This document shows positions 57,121 through 64,000 of a stretch of 64,000 bases of DNA, piece after piece (position 1 is the stretch's first letter; every line of letters begins with the position of its first letter). Source of the stretch: Rutpela maculata (taxonomy: Eukaryota > Arthropoda > Insecta > Coleoptera > Cerambycidae); assembly GCA_936432065.2 (NCBI GenBank), contig OW386286.2, positions 85,234,072 through 85,298,071 on the forward strand. Reading direction: 5' to 3'. The position numbers and the translations under genes are program-made. The notes under the pieces were generated by a model that had not been told where the DNA came from, made no database searches, and saw only the letters and a list, made by a program, of their open reading frames with translations.

Positions 57121-57850
57121 AAAATCCTATCATTAAGGCTAATAACAGACCTTTTCACAGAACATTGTCCATTGAGATACCATCACAAGAAAATGGCCAA
57201 GGCTCAGGGTGAAATGTGTCGCTTTTATATGGCAGCAACCAAGACTGCGGAAGATATTATACTTTGCTTATGCTAGGTCCTAATTGGTCGAATTACCAAA
57301 TTAAAGTATGCAGTGATGGGTGTAAAATTTTTGCTATTTCTAAAGTGGGAGAGAATAGGCTATTATAGAATAATTAAACAAAAAAATTTGAATTTATTTT
57401 GTTCCAGATATTCTTGACGAGGTTTAGTGGAAGATGGAATAGAGTCTATTTTATTATTTGTTTTTCAGAGTTTTGTTTAAATTGTGTTGTATTTTGTAGT
57501 TCGATTAAAAAATGTTGAAAATACATTCTACTAATTTAGTTTTTGATGAGGTATAATATAAAATTACTAGACAAATTTTGGACTTTGGTGAAACTAAAAC
57601 AGAATTATTAGTAGTATTCCTATACTTTTTTGCACCCAGCATAGTTTCAACTGAACAACGTTGTCCATTATTAAGAGGCATACTATAACTACAAAAATTA
57701 TTTTTATCGTCTCTTAATAATAGCAACAGTCTTGTCAAATACGTTTCGAATGCGAAAAGTGTCGTTTTAGTTAGGATGCTAATTATTCTGTGAAATTACT
57801 GGGTAAATTTATTACCTACCGTATAAAAAGTAATTTCGAAAATTACCTGA
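57121..57850. other. No recognisable gene
   Basis: Unassigned AT-rich DNA. Confidence 0.4.
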
Positions 57851-58682
57851 TAAAGGGCATAGCCGGGTAAGCATGGTGTGACTGCCCCCAAGCGTCTGGC
57901 GCTTATATTTGTGCAGTAGGAAGCAATCTTGGAAAGTAGCAATTTCACAAAATATTAGCCCGAAAAAGGGACCGGTTTGGGGTGAGTAAGGGAGGGTTGA
58001 TTTTAGTAAAACTATTTTTTTTCTAAGAAACGGCGCATTCAATCGTTTTGTAAAAAATATTATGTTAAAGACCTACTGAGAAAGTACTAAATAAAAAATC
58101 ATGCTCAAATTCCGAAAATAGATACAGTAAAAAAAACATATATATTATTTTCAAATTTTTTTTAGGGTAACTTATCCCTGGGGTACCAGCCTGAATTTTT
58201 TTCTGTAGCATGTCTATGGACTCACTTATGTTATATTTTTTTCCCAGTCTTGTCCGAAGATTACGCCATACTTAAAAAAAATGCCGAAGTGTGCAGTGCA
58301 GTATGCATATTTTGTGGACAATTAACTCCTTGCAAGTAAAAAAGGCCAAACTGCAAAGTAAATATGGATATCTGAGTAGTGTATACATATTAGTGACTAG
58401 TGATTATGGAGATGGTGAACGTTGTAAGAGAAACCAACATAAAGCTGCAACGCTGACAGTTAATTAGATGCTCAATAGAGTTGACTCTTGCGCCGCAAAA
58501 ATCAGTTTATAGCCGTAATGTTAAATATCATTAAGGGTAAAACCTAAAGTCAGCGGTACTATGGAGTACCTTGTCAAAGACTGTCATTATTCACATATTA
58601 CCGTCGGCGGGGATAAGAGCTTGGTTGTTAACAATTTGCAGCACTAAATCGTAGCATTACTAACCTGAGAAGGATATAGATG

Positions 58683-59128
58683 TTAATCTTCCTCACTGTC
58701 ATCTGCAATCACTGTACTCATGCTATCCTTCTGGAACAATAGGGAGAGAACTTCTGCCGGTTTAGGTATGCTTGCTAGATATCATCCGTACGAAAGGTAA
58801 TACACGACAGCAGCTACATGGGAACAACATCCAACAGTTTGATACCCATTGGCACATTCACAGAAATGTCTTCTAACGCCGACACTGTGGGGAATATAGT
58901 CGAGGAAACATCGGTAAACCTTCGTTTTGATATGACGTGAACAAACTTGTATTTTGAGTACATTGGACTGGTCCTTAGCGTACTGAAGATTAAGTGTTCC
59001 GTCTTCATTTATGACTTCGAGGTACGAAATCGTTTGTTTATATTGATACGATCCGGTAAAAAACAGTTTTAAATCCGTCATTTCTGGGAAGTCCAGTACA
59101 TCTTTGCTGGAAATATCTACAAAAGGCA
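58683..59128 (-). pseudogene. SWIM-finger C-terminus of a DDE_Tnp_4-associated TE protein
   Basis: Minus frame from the loop into the left arm: FPEMTDLKLFFTGSYQYKQT, ISYLEVINEDGTL, VCSRHIKTKVYRCFLDYIPH, then FCECANGYQTVGCCSHVAAV (SWIM pattern C.C....(n)C.H) and YYLSYG, stop TGA at 58782, continuing in frame IPKPAEVLSLLFQKD and ADDSEED to TAA at 58683. The order D.P..T..DL....TG.YQLKQ..SY.......RSRH.......Y is what I recall for proteins with an IS5-like DDE domain and a terminal SWIM finger. The 30 codons upstream of 59128 are antisense of the opposite arm and not part of the gene. Confidence 0.72.
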
Positions 59129-59141
59129 GTTTTGCAATTTC

Positions 59142-59321
59142 TTTGAATGTGCCAGTGGGAATCGAACTGTTGGATGTTGTTCCCATGTAGCTGCTGTCGT
59201 GCATTATCTTTCGCAAGGACGATATCTATCAAGCATACCTAAACCGGCGGAAGTTCTTTCTCTATTGTTTCAGAAGGATAGCATGAGTGCAGTGATTGCA
59301 GATGACAGTGAGGAAGATTAA
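59142..59321 (+). pseudogene. Mirror copy of the SWIM-finger C-terminus, open frame
   Basis: Sixty codons without interruption, FECASGNRTVGCCSHVAAVV, HYLSQGRYLSSIPKPAEVLS, LLFQKDSMSAVIADDSEED, stop TAA at 59319. Same protein end as 58683-58870 on the other strand but without its stop codon. Differences between arms are largely silent or conservative, so both arms copied a functional gene end. Confidence 0.72.
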
Positions 59322-60140
59322 CATCCATATCCATCACAGGTTAGTAATGCTACGATTTAGTGCTGCAAATTATTAACAACACATGACTGTTAAGACCAAG
59401 CTCTTATCCCCGCCGACGGTAATATCGATAGTACTGCTGACTTTAGTTTTTACCCTTAATGATATTTAACATTCCGGCCATAAACTGATTTTTGCGGCGC
59501 AAGAGAGTTAAACTCTAATGATCACCTAATTAACTGTCAGCGTTGCAGCGTTATATTGGTTTCTCTTACAACGTTCACCATTTCCATAATCACTAATCAC
59601 TAGTATGTATACACTACTCAGGTATCCATATTTACTTTGCATTTTGGCCTTCTTTACGTGCAAGGGGTTAATTGTTGACAAAATATGCATACGACACTGC
59701 ACACTTCGGCATTTTTTTTAAGTATGGCGTAATCTTCGCACAAGACTGGGAAAAAAACATAACATAAGTGAGTCCCCAGACATGCTACAGAAAAAAATTC
59801 AGGCTGGTACCCCAGGGATAAGTTACCCTAAAAAAAAATTGAAAATAATATATATGTTTTTTTTACTGTATCTGTTTTCGGAATTTGAGCACGATTTTTT
59901 ATTTAGTACTTTCTCAATAGGTCTTTAACATATATTTTTTACAAAACGATTGAATGGGCCGTTTCTTAGAAAAAAAATAGTTTTGCTAAAATCAACCCTC
60001 CCTTACTCACCCCAAACCGGTCCCTTTTTCGGGCTAATATTTTGTGAAATTGCTACTTTCCAAGATTGCTTCCTACTGCACAAATATAAGCGCCAGACGC
60101 TTGGGGGCAGTCACACCATGCTTACCCGGCTATGCCCTTT

Positions 60141-60849
60141 CATTCTTGTACAAAAATGACTGTATAATAGTACAGTCGAATTGATTTAATTTCATTTTTT
60201 TCGGCGACAATATTCCACCTGAAATTTTATTGTTGGTTCTTATGTATTATGACCTACTGATTACGAAAAAGATATTTGTGCCCAAAAATTCCTTGTGCGT
60301 CGAAAGTTATGTGCACTTTTTACGCGCTTTCACGCATTTTCAATTTATCTTCTTAATATATCTTGTACTAGTAATCGGATGGGAATTTTAAAAATACTGG
60401 ATTATTTGGAATAAAATTGTTAAAAAATATAGACCTATGCTATATGTATTGGTCAATCCGCCATCTTGGAAAAAAATAGAAAACACCAAAAAATGGCCGA
60501 AAAAATCAAAATTAAATATCTTTTCTATAAGAAGGAATAATTTCAGCAAATTGGCAAAAATAAAATCCAATAATGCGCAAATATAATTCACCAATCTCGG
60601 ACACCGTATGTCAAATAAAACGGTCAAAAATTGCGGACGAAATAAAATGTTTAATTCTTCGTCAATTATCAAGGAGGAAGTGTACGTCATTTTTTTTCTT
60701 TTCGATTGTACGTTATTTTATGTACTTTTAGGGGATAGAGTTCATTTTTTTAATTTAAAAAATTTTTTTACAATTCTCAAAAATGCAAATGCATTTTCTT
60801 TGACACTCCTTTTTTTCACTCAGTTTTCATCGAAACAAAATGAAATATA
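60141..60849. other. No recognisable gene
   Basis: AT-rich. The plus frame 60608-61009 overlaps the minus-strand PIN fragment and is its shadow in part. Confidence 0.4.
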
Positions 60850-62340
60850 CTATATTAGTTTCATTACCGTCATATGCCAAATTCCACCGTATTCCTTATC
60901 GATAGCCGATTCATCGAAGGTAGAAAAAGCATTGGCACAATTATTTCCTTTACAATGTACACATAGAATAGAACCTTATATATTGTTCAGTTTTCTACAG
61001 CTACACTGATTATTTTTATAGCCTTTCTTACATTTACAAGAAATATCACTTAGTAAATTTTTAGGGAAACATTACTTTCATTCATAATATCAGGCATTAA
61101 GCCATTCTCAGTTTTAAGCCACCCGAATTGTAACGGATCTTTCTCAGAACCTAACCATTTTTGGACTTGGAAATATAGTCTTAAACAGTGTGTTTCTATT
61201 ACCTCTGCAATAGGTTTAATTGCAGACAATTCTATTCATCATAATGTTTGCCAATCATTTTATTAATCTGAAGTTTGTAAAAATAGATTTTTTATGATTA
61301 TTCAATGCTAGTTGAATCATTATAATCAAAAGTCAGTGTCTTCACCAACTGTTGCAACTTGATTGTCTTCGGTTTTCAAATTAATAGCAGTTTTAACGTT
61401 TATAGTATCGACGTCCTCTCTGCATATTTTAACGTTAAAGTCATTATCTATTAACTCTTTTTTGCGAAATAATTTTATTAAGGTATCCTTATTTTACTTC
61501 CACGTCCAGTGGAAGTAGGTATAGTAACGACAAAAAATTTTTTAAAAATTTTTATTGTCCAAATAGGCTTAAAATGTCATGAAACGTCGAGATTTTAAGT
61601 TTGAGCGAAAAAATAATTTCTGTCTGTCTGTCGGTCTGTCGGTCTGTCTGTCGGTCTGTCTGTCGGTCTGTCGGTCTGTCTGTAACTTTTTTTTGTGCGC
61701 ACGTTTACTCTGGAACCGTTTAAGATATTGACTTGAAATTTGGTACACATATGTACTTTAACGAGATCTAGAACTAGATTATATTTTCATCTTGTTCGTC
61801 GAAGGGTTGGGGGGTAAATTGGGGTAAATTTGGGGTAAATGGGTAAATCAAGCAGGTAAGAGTTCATGAAATTGGTATTTAGTATATACAAGAGAAGCTA
61901 AGGTCTCAAAAAAATTTTTGGCATTACCACCCCCATTACCACCCCCACCTCCTTATTAAAGGGGATGAAAAAAAAATTGTGATTTAGTATATGTACAGGA
62001 ACCAGAAACCTCAAAATATTTTTTTACTTCATCCACCCCCACTACCATCCCCCTACCGCCACCCCCACCCCACTACCGATGTGGGGTATCGTTTTATGGG
62101 TTTTTGGGGTAGAGGATTTCAAATATTATGTTATTAAAGTTCCATAAACAATTATTTTTACATACAAAGTTTTTTCGTTGTGAGTGACTTGGATAGAGAA
62201 TCTGGATGTGGAAGTAGTGATTCCTTGGGCAGCGGTTTTTACTATTAGCTAGAATTCCTTTTTGAATAACCGAGGATTTCATAATGTACTTGTGACTGAA
62301 ATATCTACGCAAACATTTCTTTCTAAACGAGGAATGCGCT
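60850..62340 (-). pseudogene. Third PIN-family fragment, split by the 0.7-kb repeat
   Basis: Minus strand, in order: FKKEF/SVIQKGILANS (62300-62243); interruption by repeat copy D; NKDTLIKLFRKKELIDNDFN, VKICREDVDTINVKTAINL, NQVATVGEDTDF (61494-61326), which carry the (E/D).DT..V.TA and GEDTD acidic motifs of the PIN fold; then a degraded gap; then ETHCLRLYFQVQKWLGSEKD, FGWLKTENGLMP (61208-61075); after a +1 shift SCKCKKGYKNNQCSCRKLN, a stop, and LCVHCKGNNCANA, ending at 60850. The YFQVQ(K/E)WL and Cys-rich tail match the 18.5-20.4 kb gene. No terminal inverted repeats identified. Confidence 0.75.
61495..62240 (+). mobile_element. 0.7-kb repeat, copy D (complete)
   Basis: The best full-length copy, about 746 bp: TACTTCCACGTCCAGTGGAA at one end (a small perfect hairpin) and TGGATGTGGAAGTAGTGATT then CCTTGGGCAGCGGTTTTT at the other. 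It splits a PIN-family gene between codons for ILANS and NKDTL. TTTTA-like sequence at both junctions may be a target duplication. Confidence 0.88.
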
Positions 62341-62399
62341 CGTTACTCTTAGTGGTATTCTGTTCATCCCATCAAAAATAACACAGCCCCACAAAAAAA

Positions 62400-63195
62400 A
62401 GTTTTTGATCTGGATGACTGACCATAGTATTCCTATGTATTTTTCGGCGCTGAATCCGAATCCGAGGTCAAAAAAATTCGTATACCCCCTAACTTTTGCG
62501 CTACAGCCAAAAACAACCGTCCCATACATCAGGATTCAGTGAATGGATGTAAATGAATGGTGAAAAACATAGGAAGGGAAAATGTTTTATATTCAACAGT
62601 CACTTACTTGAATATTGACTGGAAAACTACCCTTTTAATATGCTGAAAACTCCCCCTGTACAAGCATAGAGTATATAAATGCCAATAAATCGCGAGAAAT
62701 GTTAAAGTTTTTATAGTTTGGAATACAGTACATGAATCTTGTGCGTGTCTCAAAACCACCCATATAACAGAGTGGAAACCACCCTTATATAAAAATAGAC
62801 TGCGTGAATATCAATATATTGTGGGAAATGGAGGAGTCTTCGATGTTTTAATTCCAAAATAGAATCTTGGATGACCCTATTCTTAGTCGGTACAAAAACT
62901 ACCTCTAAAATAGGATGGAAACCATCCTTATTACAGAATAAAGCACAAATGCCAATAAATCACGGGAAGTAACTTTTTTATAGTTTAAGTACAGAACATG
63001 AATCTGAAGTGACTCCCAGGGCACCTCGCTTACTCGTGACCCAAAATCTCTTCTATAAAGGGTGGTAGCCACCCTTATATAAGAATAAATTGCATGAATA
63101 CCAATAAATCGTGGGAGTTTTCATTGTTTCAGTTCCAGAATAGATTCTTGACTGACGTTGATCTACCCTATTCTCACTTGGTACCCAAAATCATC
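62400..63195. repeat. Lone FB-type unit and a decayed 145-bp tandem array
   Basis: 62445-62500 (GGCGCTGAATCCGAATCCGA) resembles one unit of the array at 7870-8620. From about 62640 to 63190, four diverged units of about 145 bp are keyed by GG(A)TGG.A.CCA(C/T)CCTTAT and AATGCCAATAAATC(G/A)CG.GA (approximately 62680, 62800, 62945, 63090). Confidence 0.6.
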
Positions 63196-63239
63196 CCTAA
63201 AAAACTACCTACATAATAAAATGTACATATGCCAGTTTT

Positions 63240-63760
63240 TCAATTTTTCTTCTCAGAATACCTTTCAAATGATCTCCTCACTGGCCCTCTTTTATGTTCT
63301 TCGTGCGTGACTCTTCTCATAGACCAACAGTAGTCGGTCATCATGTGGACATCCCACCTTCCTTGATACCGTTTCCCCATCTCCGAAATATCCTGGTGAA
63401 AGCGTTCGCCTTGCTCTTCATTGTATTCACCCAAATTTTCTGGATGACGGACAACTGTTGGTCCATAAAAAGAGACACACACGAAGAACACAATAGGGAG
63501 CTAATGATAAGATCATTTGAAAATAAGAAAAAAGGTATTCTAGGAAAAAAAGATTAAAAACATATTCGTATTCTTCAGTCAAGCTGCATTTATTGCACGA
63601 AAAGGTTAATGCAGCGTGACCGAAGAATATGAACATATTTTTAATCTTTTTTTCCTAGAATACCTTTTTTCTTATTTTCAAATGATCTTCTCAATGGCTC
63701 TCTATTAAGTTCGTGTGTGTTTCTTTTTATGGACCAACAGTAGGGTGGTCCTTAAATTAG
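63240..63760. mobile_element. Three alternating copies of a TE protein C-terminus
   Basis: Copy 1 (63450-63240, minus): PENLGEYNEEQGERFHQDIS, EMGKRYQGRWDVHMMTDYCW, SMRRVTHEEHKRGPVRRSFE. Copy 2 (about 63440-63557, plus): MTDNCWSIKRDTHEEHNREL, IRSFENKKKGILGKKD. Copy 3 (about 63750-63640, minus): CWSIKRNTHELNREPLRRSF, ENKKKGILGKKD. GERFHQDI..M..RYQG.W....M.DYCW..(K/R)R is a block I recall from widespread, TE-like insect and cnidarian proteins of unknown function. Copies 2 and 3 face each other across a hairpin centred near 63598. Confidence 0.65.
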
Positions 63761-64000
63761 GGTAAATTTTTTTTTCCGTAATTTTCTTTGGGGCACCCTG
63801 CCATTTTGATCTACTCTATTAAAATGAGTTACTGTAATTTTGTGTGATTTTTTAACTCAGTTTTAGGGGTCGCTACCACCCCCGTAAAATTTCAAAATTA
63901 AAAAAAAAGTTAGGAATTAATAATTAAATTGAGATACAAAAGAAATTATGTTCATTAAACATGTAATTAATATGTACAACTATACAGCAATTACACTGTT

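Larger units (their letters stand above)
57852..60140. mobile_element. 2.3-kb near-complete palindrome carrying a SWIM-finger gene end in both arms
   Basis: Arms of about 1.0 kb (57852-58868 and 59137-60140) are close inverse copies, from AAAGGGCATAGCCGGGTAAG outside to GGCACATTCACAGAAATG inside, leaving a loop of about 270 bp. Each arm has the 3' coding end and downstream sequence of a SWIM-finger protein; the loop holds upstream coding sequence present once. The outer end with flanking AT would fit ISL2EU-like elements, but the flanks (GAT|AAAGGGC, GCCCTTTC|AT) are not a clean duplication. Confidence 0.82.

Noticed and set aside
57812..58042. Open frame of 76 codons repeated at 59950-60159 on the other strand
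   Set aside because: The two are the same sequence in the inverted arms of the SWIM palindrome, downstream of its coding end; no codon-level signal seen.
59037..59232. Start of the 144-codon minus frame (MRKIMHDSSY..) as the true N-terminus
   Set aside because: The first 30 codons are antisense of the opposite arm's SWIM segment, so the genuine gene sequence begins only in the loop.
60608..61009. Plus-strand frame of 133 codons
   Set aside because: It overlaps the PIN-family C-terminus, which reads much better on the minus strand with conserved cysteines.

Overview
The window looks like an intergenic or heterochromatin-like stretch of a large, AT-rich, transposon-loaded arthropod genome, most likely an insect. 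The basis is the set of families seen: Tc1/mariner and hAT DNA transposons, RTE-like, Jockey/CR1-like, R1/I-like and R2/NeSL-like LINE remnants, a Penelope-like element, and very many foldback (long inverted repeat) elements. I cannot name the species. I found no convincing single-copy host gene, no tRNA or rRNA gene and no CRISPR array. Almost every open frame that can be recognised is a decayed transposon gene, and many other open frames are shadows of palindromes or simple repeats.

Layout. 0.7-3.9 kb: an element with about 0.5-kb terminal inverted repeats (TIRs) around a spliced PIN/XPG-like nuclease gene fragment, itself invaded by a 0.7-kb repeat. 3.95-4.09 kb: a hairpin (P1) of a small family. 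6.1-8.7 kb: a Drosophila-FB-like element whose termini are tandem arrays. 9.6-10.3 kb: two LINE 3' ends. 11.4-12.4 kb: a non-autonomous hAT with a perfect 8-bp target duplication, next to a 5'-truncated LINE (12.5-13.5 kb). 14-18.4 kb: Penelope-like pieces interleaved with copies of the 0.7-kb repeat. 18.5-20.4 kb: a second PIN-family element with about 0.4-kb TIRs, keeping the first and last exons of the gene. 22.9-31.8 kb: foldback MITEs, a MITE pair with 360-bp spacing and a 4-kb TIR element invaded by a foldback. 31.8-33.7 kb: an R1/I-like LINE (RT end, RNase H, zinc knuckle) split by a short retroposon. 34.8-43.2 kb: a nested block bounded by two inverted copies of a composite repeat (122-bp tandem units, polypurine tract, palindromic MITE), with two more hairpins (P2, P3), a perfect 54-bp palindrome and a short TIR element with a SWIM/YqaJ-like N-terminus. 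44.2-45.7 kb: a large foldback. 47.2-52.6 kb: Tc1-like and mariner-like transposases. 53-55.8 kb: an RTE-like LINE inserted in a Jockey/CR1-like LINE. 57.9-60.1 kb: a near-complete palindrome carrying a SWIM-finger transposase C-terminus in both arms. 60.8-62.3 kb: a third PIN-family fragment. 63.2-63.8 kb: three alternating-orientation copies of another TE protein's C-terminus.

The recurring theme is inverted duplication. Recognisable 3' gene ends are found duplicated head to head (SWIM, Penelope, the 63-kb protein), and three separate remnants of one PIN-nuclease/Cys-rich gene family occur, two of them inside long-TIR elements. The other striking item is a hairpin family (P1, P2, P3) whose outer ends and core are shared while the middle of each arm differs in sequence but stays self-complementary.
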